Below, in pieces: positions 11,557 to 21,837 of a stretch of DNA of 64,000 nucleotides. Source of the DNA: Amyelois transitella (Eukaryota > Arthropoda > Insecta > Lepidoptera > Pyralidae); assembly GCF_032362555.1 (NCBI RefSeq), contig NC_083531.1, positions 4,960,001-5,024,000 of the forward strand, in the 5' to 3' direction. Every line of letters begins with the position of its first letter. Position 1 is the first letter of the stretch. The position numbers and the translations under genes are program-made. A model generated the notes under the pieces. That model was not told the DNA's origin, searched no databases, and saw only the letters and a program-made list of their open reading frames with translations.

Positions 11557-11839
11557 TAACAATATTTTACAACAGATTTTATAACTACTAACAAAAGAAT
11601 GTGCATGTGATGATGATCGTTCATTTTTAGGTGACTATAATAATACCTACCCAGTCAGTGTAAATGCGAAAAAATCTAGCCCATCGGAGTTGACCGTAAG
11701 TGCTTATGGCAAAAAATTACATGTCTAGCTACCATTTGATATATGTTACTATGCTATTTATTTGCTAATTAAACATATTTAAATGAATGTTTATAGTTGT
11801 TAGGTTTTGAAAGTGAATTTATATGTGTACATCTTTTTT

Positions 11840-11914
11840 AGGGTTCCGTGCCCAAAGGGTAAAACGGGACCGTATTACTAAGCCTCCGCTGTCCGTCTGT
11901 CTGTCTATCTATCT
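11840..11914 (+). repeat. Dispersed insect repeat fragment
   Basis: AGGGTTCCGTGCCCAAAGGG followed by GACCGTATTACTAAGCCTCC and a GTCT-rich tract is a string I recall from many insect genomes. No coding content. It abuts a long palindrome. Confidence 0.45.
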
Positions 11915-11954
11915 GGGTGACAGGAGAGATGATGCATCATCTCCCCTGTCACCC
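11915..11954. repeat. 40-bp near-perfect palindrome without loop
   Basis: GGGTGACAGGAGAGATGATG is followed directly by CATCATCTCCCCTGTCACCC, its reverse complement with a single mismatch. It can form a cruciform or a tight RNA hairpin. Confidence 0.8.
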
Positions 11955-12059
11955 CCTTCCTACTTTACCTCGCCTTTTAGGCTTTCGACGACTCCTAGTC
12001 TTTCCATATCTAAATCGGTTCATTCATTTTATGTATTGAATTGAATATTTGCAAGTTCT

Positions 12060-13330
12060 GAAAGTATTCTGGCAATCCGTAAGGTTAGCCCGAGGAAAAA
12101 CTATAACCAGAGAGCTGACCAGGATCAGAAGCCAGGATGGTAGCGTTGTGAAAGGAGAAGAATATTTTATGTGTTAAGATATGGAAGGAGTATTTTGAAA
12201 GTTCATTTGAAAAAAAGGAAGGAAATATTAAAAAAATATGTTATAGCGAAGAAAAAGAGAATGAGATGGAAGGCGAAATTGAAATGTTCGAAATTGTGAA
12301 AACACTTAAGAGTATGAAAGCGGGTAAGGCTGCTGGGTATGATAGTGTCGGTCAAGATGCTAAAAGCAGGACAAGGCGTATTAGCTAGTCAGTTTTACTG
12401 CCTTTTCAATTTGTGTTGGAGAAGCGGCCGAGGACCTATTTATGGATAGTTGTATGACAGATTTGAAAGGGTCTGAAAGTGGATTAAGGATGAATGAGTT
12501 ACTCGTCAAATGTCTGCTCTATACCGACGATCTGGTTATACCTGCGTCATCAGCGGAAAAGTTACAGGAGATGGTAAACTGTATGCATGAAGCTTTGAAA
12601 GAGAAAAGAATGAAAGTGAACGTAAGTAAAACTAAAACACTGGTTTTTGAAATGGAGAAAGAAATGACAGCATGTAATATTTTGATTGGAGTTTACATCA
12701 GATGGCAAGTGTGATAGTGATATTGAAAGGAGAGTGAACGCGTGGAACATGGTGAATGGAGCTTTGCATGCCTTTATGAGCAGTCAGAAACTATCCAAAA
12801 AGGCTCGACTGACTATGCATAGGGGCGTGTTGGTCCCGACATTAATGTATGGGAGTGAAAGTTGGGCATGGCAAAAGAAGCACGAAAGCAGAATAAATGC
12901 ACTGGAAATGAGAGCGTCAAGATGTATGATCAGTGTGAAATTGAGTGACCGGATAAGGAACAGCGTGATAAGTGAATGTTGTGATGTGAAAGAAGATGTA
13001 GTTACAGGAATAGAAACGGGTATGTTAAGATGGTTTGGTCATGTGGAGAGAATGAATGAAAGCAGGTTGACTAAGCAGATATACAAGGAGAGTGTGGAGG
13101 GAATGGTCGGAGTGGGAAGACCTAGACGAACGTATCTTGATCAAATTAAGGACGTCCTGGTAAATGTTCAGGTCAAGAGTACCCGAAACCGCCGAGCTTG
13201 CATGAAGAGAGTTATGTATGTGGATGAAGCGATGGAAGTATGCAAAGATCGTGGCAAGTGGAAAGAAGTAGTCTCTACCTACCCCTCCGGGAAAGAGGCG
13301 TGATTTTATGTATGTATGCATGTATGTATT
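12060..13330 (+). pseudogene. RTE-like LINE, internally deleted and frameshifted pol
   Basis: Three stretches of one non-LTR polymerase appear in order. 12060-12430 gives pieces such as ARGKTITRELTRIRSQDGS and KTLKSMKAGKAAGYDSV. 12442-12714 contains the catalytic box as LLYTDDLVI. 12686-13303, after a frameshift and a short deletion, gives the C-terminal region (GSESWAWQKKHESRINALEM, MLRWFGHVERMNESRLTKQI, GRPRRTYLDQIKDV, and the terminus YPSGKEA). About 170 codons before the YTDD box are missing, joined near 12430. The 3' end runs into a TGTATGTATGCATGTATGTA tail, typical of this LINE group. The short RTE relics in other units derive from the same 3' end. Confidence 0.85.
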
Positions 13331-13990
13331 TGCAAGTTAGCAGAGAACAACTACTTATGCACATTTTATATTTCAGATGATAACAGTAGAGGATCTTCAG
13401 ACCTAAACGAATCATCCACTAAAACTGCAGACTTTTTGTATGACTTTTTTTATTTGATTTTGGTTATGTTAAATTAATAAAGAATTGTTTTTTTTATTTT
13501 AACAACATTGATGATGATGATTGTACTATTTGGTATTGTTTTTAAACACAATAAAGTATTAAGGCCGACAAAATTGTGTTTTAAACTCGTTTTACCAACA
13601 TATTTGTAACATTTTAGTGAGTTATGGGATATTTTAATATTAAATTAAAAGCAACTAACCCAATATTAAGTAATATTTAGGGCACTTAAGTAGTAAAGTT
13701 AAAAAATCTTTACAGTAAAAACCATTTATTTGCACCACCTCTCGCCCTAATACCTTAATTTATTCTAGTATTTCGAGGATTTGCTTTTATTGTACTAATT
13801 ACCTTTAAAGCATAATAAATAAGTATTAAAAATACATGAACAGATTCTTGATAGGTTACAATCTTAATAATGATTTGACAGTGCAAACCTTTAAACGTCA
13901 ATTTCTCGAAACCTAATTTCATGCACTTAGTTGGTTTTTGCAGTAAGGGGACGATATCGTCAACCCGAGGCAATGACACGAAGTAAATTC

Positions 13991-14238
13991 AGAATACAGA
14001 CGGCCTCTGTGGCGCAGCGGTAGTACGCTTGTCTGTGACACAGGAAGTCCCGGGTTCAAATCCCGGTCAGGGCATGATGAGAAAAGAACTTTTTCTGATT
14101 GGCCTGGGTCTTGGATGTTTATCTTTATAAGTATTTGTTATAAAATATCGTAGAGTTTGTATCTCGTAACACAAGTTTCGAACTTATTTTGAGGCTAACT
14201 CAATCAGTGTAACTTGTCCTGTATATATTTATTTATTT
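13991..14238 (+). mobile_element. tRNA-derived SINE in unit B
   Basis: The head has an A box (TGGCGCAGCGG, 14010-14020) and a B box (GGTTCAAATCC, 14053-14063), spaced as in a tRNA. It is followed by a tRNA-unrelated body (AAAGAACTTTTTCTGATTGG) and a (TATTTATT)n tail, flanked by ATTC. Unit A preserves the empty site at 5115-5128. On the minus strand the tail supplies several AATAAA motifs downstream of ZF copy B. The same insertion occurs in units G and J. Not a functional tRNA: the acceptor arms do not pair as a tRNA and the body continues. Confidence 0.85.
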
Positions 14239-14453
14239 ATTCCGCCTTGCGACGTCGTAACAGTGCCTAGTCCTGCGCCGTCCTTCACATAATTTCAGTT
14301 GGCGACGTTATCTCCCATTCATAATTATAAATTGTAATACATAAGTAATAAATAAATAGAACCACAGTTTTTCAATTTCCTGTATGTTCTAAGATGGACT
14401 ATGAAATTTCTCTTCTGACTTCATATTTTATGACACACTTCCGATTCATAGAT

Positions 14454-15416
14454 TTAAAAAACAGGATGATTTCTACGGTGTCTTGTTAAATATCTCTTCA
14501 CCTTAAATCGACGTTGACACACGTCACATTCATAAGGTTTTTCGCCAGTGTGAGTTCTCCTGTGATTTGTTAAATCACCCTTCTGAACAAATCCGCGTTG
14601 ACACACGTCACATTCATAAGGTTTTTCACCAGTATGAGTTCTAAGGTGTCCTTTTAACTTACTCCTCTCATTAAATCTGCGTTGACACACGTCACATTCA
14701 TAAGGTTTTTCACCAGTATGAGTTCTAAGGTGTCTTTTTAACTTACTCCTCTCATTAAATCTGCGTTGACACACGTCACATTCATAAGGTTTTTCACCAG
14801 TATGAGTTCTAAGGTGTCCTTTTAACTTACTCCTCTCATTAAATCTGCGTTGACACACGTGACATTCATAAGGATTTTCACCAGTATGAGTTCTAATGTG
14901 TCTTTTTAACTTACTCCTCTCATTAAATCTGCGTTGACACACGTCACATTCATAAGGTTTTTCGCCAGTGTGAGTTCTCTTGTGTTTTGTTAAATCACTC
15001 TTCTGAACAAATCGATGTTGGCACACGTCACATTCATAAGGTTTTTCACCAGTATGAGTTCTAAGGTGTGTTTTTAAACTAAACCTCTCATTAAATCTGC
15101 GTTGACACACGTTACATTCATAAGGTTTTTCGCCAGTATGAGTTCTACGGTGTGCTTTTAAACTACAGCTCTTATTAAATCGACGTTGACACACGTCACA
15201 TTCGTAAGGTTTTTCGCCAGTGTGAGTTCTATAATGTATGTCAAACTTTGATTTAAATTTAAAACGTCTACCACAAACATCACATTGGAGTGGACCCTGA
15301 CCACTCCGTGACGTTGACTCCCGTCGAGACTCGCGCTGTGTCCTGTTGGTTGTACTTCCTGCACCTGGTTGCCGTTTGTCAGCTCCCGATGTGTCAGCTG
15401 ACGCAGTATCTGTCAT
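14454..15416 (-). CDS. C2H2 zinc-finger protein, copy B (10 fingers, intact)
   Basis: A 320-residue frame begins MTDTASADTSGADKRQPGAG, with TGA two codons upstream of the ATG. A Ser/Arg-rich disordered leader of about 45 residues is followed by finger 1 (CDVCGRRF...HYRTH) and nine canonical 28-residue fingers. Helices in order: KSCSLKA, ERFSLKT, QKSDLTK, ERSKLKR, ERSKLKG, ERSKLKR, ERSKLKG, QKGDLTN, KVKRYLTR, ending HRRNHPVF. All Cys and His ligands are present; one linker reads TGENP. A nuclear sequence-specific DNA-binding protein is the family expectation. Target and partner are unknown, and no KRAB, ZAD or BTB domain is seen. A 5' non-coding exon could join at TTCTTCTCAAG| just upstream. 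Confidence 0.88.
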   Translation of the reverse strand: MTDTASADTSGADKRQPGAGSTTNRTQRESRRESTSRSGQGPLQCDVCGRRFKFKSKFDIHYRTHTGEKPYECDVCQRRFNKSCSLKAHRRTHTGEKPYECNVCQRRFNERFSLKTHLRTHTGEKPYECDVCQHRFVQKSDLTKHKRTHTGEKPYECDVCQRRFNERSKLKRHIRTHTGENPYECHVCQRRFNERSKLKGHLRTHTGEKPYECDVCQRRFNERSKLKRHLRTHTGEKPYECDVCQRRFNERSKLKGHLRTHTGEKPYECDVCQRGFVQKGDLTNHRRTHTGEKPYECDVCQRRFKVKRYLTRHRRNHPVF

Positions 15417-15526
15417 TAATCAGCCAACTTGAGAAGAAAGCATAAGATAAAAAAATACAAATATTAAAACATACTTCACATTCAAACAACAAAATGCTAA
15501 AATTCTTTGAAATTGTTTGTTTAATT

Positions 15527-15772
15527 TACACGGTTTTCTTCCCCTGGCTTTAGTCGAGGTTGTATCCTCATCACTCTGGAGAGGAGCCCGGGGTATGCCT
15601 TTGACCAAGGACCCTAGATTAGGTGAGTCAGGTTTTTACACGAAGCGACTCCCATCTGACCTCCGCAATCTGAATGTGTAGGTTTCCTCACGATGTTTTC
15701 CCTCACCGTAAACGCATCGGTTAGTAATCAAACTAATGTACATGACTTTGAAAATAGTCATTGGTACACGGC
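15527..15772 (-). mobile_element. SINE-like upstream element of copy B with donor-like motif
   Basis: This intact copy has a small minus-strand frame MVKGIPRAPLQSDEDTTSTK (ATG at 15606-15608), reaching AAACCGT|GTAAAT, a good donor that ends after the first base of a codon. The ZF acceptor candidate ATGACAG|AT accepts exactly that phase, so the two could be spliced in frame. The element itself is mobile-derived, so this would be exonisation. It is equally possible that the region is untranslated leader or promoter. Confidence 0.5.
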
Positions 15773-17447
15773 CGAGGTAAAGGTGCCGTCATAATATTCA
15801 ATATTCACGTCATGGATGTTCAGAAATGACACGTGTGGTGGCTGCGGGATGGACAATGTGGGTATGTGGACATATGCCCAACAATATGCCAGGCACAATG
15901 CAGCTCACAAATCAAATGTTATGTGGCTATTGCGCTTTATTTAAACTTACCAAATTGTTCATCCTTTCTTACGATATAAGACCGCGAATACGCAAACATA
16001 GCTAGAACCCCAAAGCCGGGCAGAGATCCGCCCTGACCAACAGCGCCGTCCATCATAAATAGTTATCTGCAAACATATAAATTATATAAATATGTATGTA
16101 GTGTCAAACAACTCAGACAGGTTGTAAGTACTTATATAGGTTGAAATATACACCTACCTCCAAAACCCCTTAATCGTGAAAATTAGTTGGGAGGTCACCA
16201 CTTAAACACGTAACAAATGTGTTCAGTTCCTAAAACCTGATAAACGCGGGCGAGTGCGGAGGCCTAGATGAACGTACCTTGACCAAAACAGGAAGTCCTG
16301 GTCCCGACGAAAAGTCTATAACTACGAGCTTTAATTAAGAGTTAGGAATGTGGGTAAAGCGAAAAAAGTGTACAGGGATCGTGGTAAGAGGAAGAAAGAT
16401 GTAGTTTTTGCCTCCTCTGTGGGAAAGAGATGTGATTTTATGTATTTACGTACCTACTACGCTTTATCCACTAAACAACTTGGTACTGTTGCAGTACGCC
16501 TCAGAAACCACACAGAATAACGATTAATTAATATTAGCCACTATCTTTATCGTTAAACTTCGTCCACACGTTCGTTGGGAAAACTGTTACCTGACTGTGT
16601 AATTAGATATTTAGTAGTAAGAATTTAATTTAGTTGGTCAAAATAGAATAAAATCATGGCAAAAAGCCGAGAAAATACTTATATACGCACTATCTACTTC
16701 AGTAGGGTTTAGTTTTAGTAAATAAAAATATTCTTTTCTAAAGTATTAGAGTATAGGGTATAGACTTAAATTTTAATAATTTTGAAGGTAGTTTTAAAAA
16801 GATATCTGTCACTGTCACACTTGCTGTCTGACATTGACAGACACTAAGGGCACGGCAGCGTGTCCCCGACTTTGTAGATCTGTCAGACTCATTGTCATTG
16901 CCATTCTCTCCTGTGTCAATATCATTTGATTGCTGATTTAGTGTTCTGTTTACGGCAGATATTTTACCTGTATTTACCATTTATCAATTTCGATACTAAG
17001 TTTTCTCTATTTAAGTACCGACGGCGCAAAAAATGGTAATTATGGATTTTAACAACGCCGTATCACTCGTCTGTAAGAACTAGTTCGACTATCTGTGAAT
17101 CTTGCGCAGTGGATTGAGACATTACTATTAAATAGCAATTAATTTACAGGTGTACGTTAGATCTTGAAGTAATTCAATGGAGATTACGATGTTCAAGATG
17201 TACATTCAAAATTCTGTTCCTTACTTGAGGGTTTATAAAAACGTAATTAGGTATTTAAGATAATTTGAAGTAAATTATTGCATGTGAACGAACACATAAT
17301 ATTTCGTAAGTCGTAAATTACCAATGAAGTAAGAATAGAGTCTGCCACAGATATAAGTATAAATTGAAATGTCTTGGACAGATAGGACACTCATTGGTTC
17401 ACCTTTTAGTTTTCCCCTTTATATGCGTCTCGCTGTCGTCATTCCAA
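15773..17447. repeat. Spacer after copy B
   Basis: Contains the GGATGGACAATGTGGG tract (about 15850), the RTE 3' relic (16250-16448) and the conserved hairpin tract (about 16805-16920). It strongly resembles the unit-0 spacer without the mariner insertion and the spacer at 61461-63160. No gene recognised. Confidence 0.7.
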
Positions 17448-18115
17448 AATACAAATGTATAGCACAATTAGCGGACTTAATGCTTAAAGCATTATCTACC
17501 AGTCAACCATTGGGTATGACAGAGAACTTTAAGTGTGGGTTCAAACTAAATAAATATATTTATACCTACACAAAATATAAAATAAAATAATTATAATAAA
17601 CATAGATACTACAATAAAGAAACAATAGGTATATAAAATTAATAGGTGTAGCGATTACCGAAATGAGTGAAAAGGCAGAAAGGTATCAAATACCCTCGCG
17701 ACTGAAGAGAAACCCGTAGACCCGTGATTTGAAACTAGAACGACTTGAGGATGCCCTGATGGACTCGGGAAGTGAATTCCAAAGCATAACAGCCATATCG
17801 GCGAAGGAATTGGAGGCAAAACCTGTACGGTGAAAAGGGGTAGCAAGAGCTAACTTATTTGAAGAACGTAGAAATCTTTCGAGAGTGGAACTTAATAGTT
17901 GGAAGTCTTTTTTATGATAGTCTGGGGCAAGCTGATTAATGAGAAAGTTATAGAGCTGACATAAAATGTGAAGACTTCTTCGGTTACCGATTAAGAGCCA
18001 TTTTAGCCGAGAACGATATTCAGAAATACTTTCGTATTTCCGAAGGCAGAATATAAACCTGCTACAAATGTTAAGAAGGTTCTAATTTGTTGAGATTAAT
18101 TATTGTTATTATTAC
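17448..18115 (-). pseudogene. Jockey/CR1-like LINE 3' fragment (unit after B)
   Basis: Same LINE relic as at 3323. The minus strand shows the LWNSLPESIR region (about 17690-17800), but frames are broken, including a deletion near 18078. Its left junction with the spacer has lost the T-rich tail. Confidence 0.7.
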
Positions 18116-18185
18116 TGTTATCGGCTGATAGAGAGATTGGCTCTTGTGACTTGTGGCGTAGAGATGTCGCCACAAATTCATAGTT

Positions 18186-18935
18186 GGTCCACAAACCTAC
18201 TATCGATAGTTGAGTAAACCCGTGGAAGTGGACTAGGTATTGGTCGGCAACACTAAACAGGGACATGGAGAAGAGAGAAGTTAAAACCAGATTGGAAAGA
18301 TCAATATTTATTATCTGCACTTACACTTTATGAAGGTAATGGGGTCGTGAGAGTCGGCGAGCAGCCCGCTTAGAGATAACACAACCTTACCTTAGGGCTC
18401 GTGCAGCGTGCGGCCGACTAGCGACCAGCGACTGATTTACGGTTCTGAAGGAGGTTCACGTGATTTCATACATCGTTAACGATAGAAATAGCTAGCTACA
18501 ATGTATAGTATAGCTAAGTCTGTGACGGCCTAAAATCGCTAATCTGGCAACACTGCCGGTCTGTCAGATTGTTGTGGAATGTGCAGCGCAGGTCGTATGA
18601 ATGTTCGCTAGTCGTCAATCGGTGGCACACTGCAATACGCCGCCGTTTAATTACACAAATTCGTTCCAGTCTGTCCGAATCGGTCAGACTGAGGTCGGCC
18701 GAAGTCCGCGGCACGCTGCACAAATCCTTAGGGACGCAGTGCTGGCAAAAAGAAGGACGTCCGCCGTCGCGAGTCTCTTTATATAAGAGTGAGGCGCAGG
18801 ACTGACACAGATACGACGTCACAAGTTCCTTTCTTGTATCGTCAACCCGAGCGCAGGATGCGCCTGTGATTACGGTCTAAAAGTGAGTCAATGAGGCAAT
18901 GAGTCGTAACAGTGCCTAGTCCTGCGCCGTCCTTC
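18186..18935 (-). promoter_or_regulatory. Conserved Q/P block of unit C, shortened
   Basis: Q (18186-18488) and P are separated here by only about 90 bp, because the AT-rich intervening part has been deleted; unit K shares this deletion. The donor-like site reads CTAAG|GTAAGG near 18390. TATATAAG lies at 18780-18787. P has CTGCAATACGCCGCCG, an in-frame-sized change against other units. The minus strand is open for 102 codons (18514-18822) and contains CQSC ... CQHC. Confidence 0.45.
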
Positions 18936-19100
18936 ACATTAGCCCTTATTTGAAGATTTCAGTTTGCGGCGTCATCTCCCATTCACTTATAAAGTGTTAT
19001 ACATAAATAATAAATAAATAGAGCCACAGTATATCAATTGCCTGTATGTTCTAAGATGGACTGTGAAATTACTCTTCTGATTTAAATTTTATGACACGCA

Positions 19101-19913
19101 TCACATACATAGGTTTTCTATACCAGTATGAGTTAAATGATGTGATAATAAAGTGCTCTTCATATTAAACCGACATTGACACAGGTCACATTCATAAGGT
19201 TGTTCACCAGTATGAGTTCTACGGTGTGCGTTTAAACTACTGCTCTGATTAAATCGTCGTTGACACACGTCACATTCATAAGGTTTTTCGCCAGTGTGAG
19301 TTCTCCTATGATTTATTAAATGACTCTTCTGAACAAATCGACGTTGACACACGTCACATTCATAAGGTTTTTCGCCAGTGTGAGTTCTCCTGTGATTTGT
19401 TAAATTAATCTTCTGAACAAACCGACATTGACACAGGTCACATTCATAAGGTTGTTCACCAGTATGAGTTCTACGGTGTGCGTTTAAACTACTGCTCTGA
19501 TTAAATCGTCGTTGACACACGTCACATTTATAAGGTTTTTCGCCAGTGTGAGTTCTCCTATGATTTGTTAAATGACTCTTCTGAACAAATCGACGTTGAC
19601 ACACGTCACATTCATAAGGTTTTTCGCCAGTGTGAGTTCTCCTTTGATTTGTTAAATTAATCTTCTGAACAAATTGACATTGACACTCGTCACATTCATA
19701 AGGTTTTTCGCCAGTGTGAGTTCTATAATGTCTGTCAAAATTTGATTTAAATTCAAAACGTCTTCCACAAATATAACACTGGAGTGGACCCTGACCACTC
19801 CGTGACGTTGACTCTCGTCGAGACTCGCGCTGTGTCCTGTTGGTTGTACTTCCTGCACCTGGTTGCCGTTTGTCAACTCCGGATGTGTCAGCTGACGCAG
19901 TATCTGTGATTAA
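19101..19913 (-). CDS. C2H2 zinc-finger protein, copy C (8 fingers, one degenerate, no ATG)
   Basis: The frame is open from 19913 to the stop at 19101. Finger 1 is CYICGRRF...HYRTH. Finger 2 (CDECQCQF VQKINLTN) has Gln in place of the first zinc His (NQRRTH) and is probably non-functional. Then follow QKSHLTN, QSSSLNA, QKINLTN, QKSHLIN, QSSSLNA and the terminal MKSTLLS finger ending in THTGIENLCM. The QSSSLNA/TGEQP pair is repeated, so the array grew by a three-finger duplication. The family start is ATC (19908-19910), with TAA upstream. It needs a spliced start or is a pseudogene. Confidence 0.65.
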   Translation of the reverse strand, partial: LITDTASADTSGVDKRQPGAGSTTNRTQRESRRESTSRSGQGPLQCYICGRRFEFKSNFDRHYRTHTGEKPYECDECQCQFVQKINLTNQRRTHTGEKPYECDVCQRRFVQKSHLTNHRRTHTGEKPYKCDVCQRRFNQSSSLNAHRRTHTGEQPYECDLCQCRFVQKINLTNHRRTHTGEKPYECDVCQRRFVQKSHLINHRRTHTGEKPYECDVCQRRFNQSSSLNAHRRTHTGEQPYECDLCQCRFNMKSTLLSHHLTHTGIENLCM

Positions 19914-20029
19914 TTAGACCGACTTGAGAAGAAAGCATAAGTTAAAAATAAATAAATACAAATATTAAAACATACTTCAAATTCAAAAAACAAAATGCTA
20001 AAATTCTTTGAAATTGTTTGTTTGATTTA

Positions 20030-20258
20030 GATGGTTTTCATCACCTGGCTTTAGTCAAGGTTGCATCCTCATCACTTTGGAGTGGAGCCCGGGGTATGCC
20101 TTTGACCGTGGACCCTAGATTAGGTGAGTCAGGTATTTACACGAAGCGACTTCCATTTGACCTCCGCAATCTGAATGTGTAGGTTTCCTCACGATGTTTT
20201 CCCTCACCGTAAACGCATCGGTTAGTATTTAAACTAATGTACATAACTTTAAATATAG
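20030..20258 (-). mobile_element. SINE-like upstream element of copy C, truncated
   Basis: Same element as at 15527, but it ends near 20258, losing the GGTACACGGCC end and the following spacer. The donor-like motif is mutated (CATCTAAAT). The small frame begins MVKGIPRAPLQSDEDATLTK, with the start in a GTC-like context (ACGGTCAAAGG, no ATG). Confidence 0.55.
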
Positions 20259-21360
20259 AACAATGCAGCTCACAAATCAAATGTTATGTGGCTATTGCGC
20301 TTTATTTAAACTTACCAAATTGTTCATCCTTTCTTACGATATAAGACCGCGAATACGCAAACATAGCTAGAACCCCAAAGCCGGGCAGAGATCCGCCCTG
20401 ACCAACAGCACCGTCCATCACAGATAGTTATCTGCAAGCATATAAATTATAATATATGTATGTAGTGTCAAACAACTCGGGCAGGTTGTAAGTACTTCTG
20501 TAGGTAGATATACACACCTACCTCCAAAACCCCTTTAAAGATTAATTAATATTAGCCACTATCTTCATCGTTCGCTTCGTCCACACGTTATTTAGGAAAT
20601 CTGTTACCTGACTGTGTAATTAGCAATTTAGTGGTAGGAATTTAATTTAATTGGTTAAAATAGAATAAAATCATGACAAAAAGCTGAGAAAACACTTATA
20701 TACGCACTATCTACTTCAGTAGGTTTAAGTTTTAGTAAATAAACATATTCTATTGCACAGTATTAGAATATGGGGTATCGACTTTAATTTTAATAATTTT
20801 GAAGGTAGTTTTAAAAAGATATCTGTCACTGTCACACTTGCTGTCTGACATTGACAGACACTAAGGGCACGGCAGCGTGTCCTCGACATTGTAGATCTGT
20901 CAGACTCATTGTCATTGCCATTCTCCTGTGTCAATATCAGCTGATTTAGCGTTTTGTTTACGGCAGATATTTTACTTGTATTAACCATTTATCAATTTCG
21001 ATACTAAGTTTTCTTTATTTAAATACCCACGGCGAAAAAATAGTTAAAAATGAATTTCAACAACGCCGTATCACTCGTCTGAAAGAACTTGTTCAACTAT
21101 CTGTAAATCTAGCACAGTAGATTGAGACATTACTATTAAATAGCAATTAATTTACAGGTGTACGTTAGATCTTTCACATTTAATGTCTGTTACTTCCTTG
21201 AGAGATTATGAAAACGTATTTAATATAATTTGAAGTAAATCATTGCGTGTGAACGAACACATAATATTTCGTAAGTCTTATGTTTATTAAGTAAGAATCG
21301 AGTCTGCTTCAGATATTAGTATAAATTAAAATGTCTTAGACAGATAAGACACTCATTGGT
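20259..21360. repeat. Spacer after copy C, RTE relic deleted
   Basis: ACCCCTTTAAAGATTAATTAA at about 20530 joins the start of the spacer directly to the region after the RTE relic, so the relic and flanks are deleted. The spacer after F shares the same junction (about 34215). The conserved hairpin tract is at about 20820-20920. The short frame MNFNNAVSLV at about 21050 is stopped early. Confidence 0.7.
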
Positions 21361-21649
21361 TCACCGTTTAGTTCCTTCCTTGATATGCACATAGCGTATG
21401 TATCTACAACAGTTTCCTCTCTCCTTCTCGCCCCCGCGTGTTAGCCTGCACTTGGTCTCGCTGTCGTCATCCGACACGGCCCTAGGGTCCGCTTTCCGTC
21501 ATTCCGACGAGCGACACTCCCGCTATGCGCATTAGATAAATTAATCTCAGATATATTATTACATCGATATAGTGCTGATTAATTCCACTAAATTCGTCTC
21601 TTTCTTTTTACCTTATAAGGAAAGGTGATAAGTATCATTTCGTCAGTTA

Positions 21650-21837
21650 CTAGTGGCCACTTGTCACAAATAATACAGTATCGACGGTATCTCCTGAGAT
21701 GTATCTGTATGATGGCTTTTCATTCCATGTCTTATAAATTAATCGTTTGTTTATCTTTCTTAATAGGTAATTAGCTTCCAGCTGGCTCTCGCTACAGTCG
21801 CAGGGATCTTCGGGATTTATTTTTGTATAATCAGTAC
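21650..21837 (-). CDS. Exon-like open segment, unknown protein (unit after C)
   Basis: Homologue of 9064-9251. It reads TDYTKINPEDPCDCSESQLE and later YRYISGDTVDTV before TAG at 21650-21652. Relative to the 9064 copy the visible changes are substitutions only, with no stop or frameshift. Function unknown. Confidence 0.35.

Larger units (their letters stand above)
11131..13477 (+). pseudogene. Candidate split gene carried by the TIR element
   Basis: Exon 1 (11131-11191) starts ATGAGTTCC and reads MSSRSRKMLNLVWGENTKKS, ending at G|GTAAGT. Exon 2 (11631-11695) follows TTTTTAG| and reads DYNNTYPVSVNAKKSSPSEL, ending at ACC|GTAAGT; the two join in frame. A third exon-like segment follows TATTTCAG| at 13377. 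One frame gives DNSRGSSDLNESSTKTADFL and a stop at 13475-13477, but it is out of phase with exon 2, so an exon between them may have been lost. Introns hold a Helitron-like scrap and an RTE LINE. An AATAAA lies just after the third exon. The product is unrecognised and could be a transposase remnant or captured gene. Confidence 0.35.
10509..13953. mobile_element. 3.4 kb DNA transposon with perfect terminal inverted repeats
   Basis: The left end CGTCCCCTTACTGCAAAAAC and beyond is matched exactly, inverted, at the right end (...TTTTTGCAGTAAGGGGACG), giving perfect inverted repeats of about 23 bp. ATAT flanks both sides (10505-10508, 13954-13957), and unit G shows the uninterrupted site (TTATATCGTCAACCC near 38298). 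Because the target itself continues with CGTC, an alternative reading is an 8-bp duplication ATATCGTC with slightly asymmetric ends. I cannot assign a superfamily. Inside are gene-like exons, a Helitron-like scrap, a dispersed repeat, a palindrome and an RTE-like LINE. AT-rich flanks 10530-11100 and 13500-13930 hold nothing recognised. Confidence 0.85.

Noticed and set aside
13991-14075. A tRNA gene
   Set aside because: A and B boxes are present, but the sequence continues into a SINE body with a repeat tail and target duplication, and the tRNA arms do not close.
15158-15364. 68-codon minus frame MQEVQPTGHSASLDGSQRHG, present in every unit
   Set aside because: It is the ZF leader and first finger read in another frame; conservation follows from the real gene.
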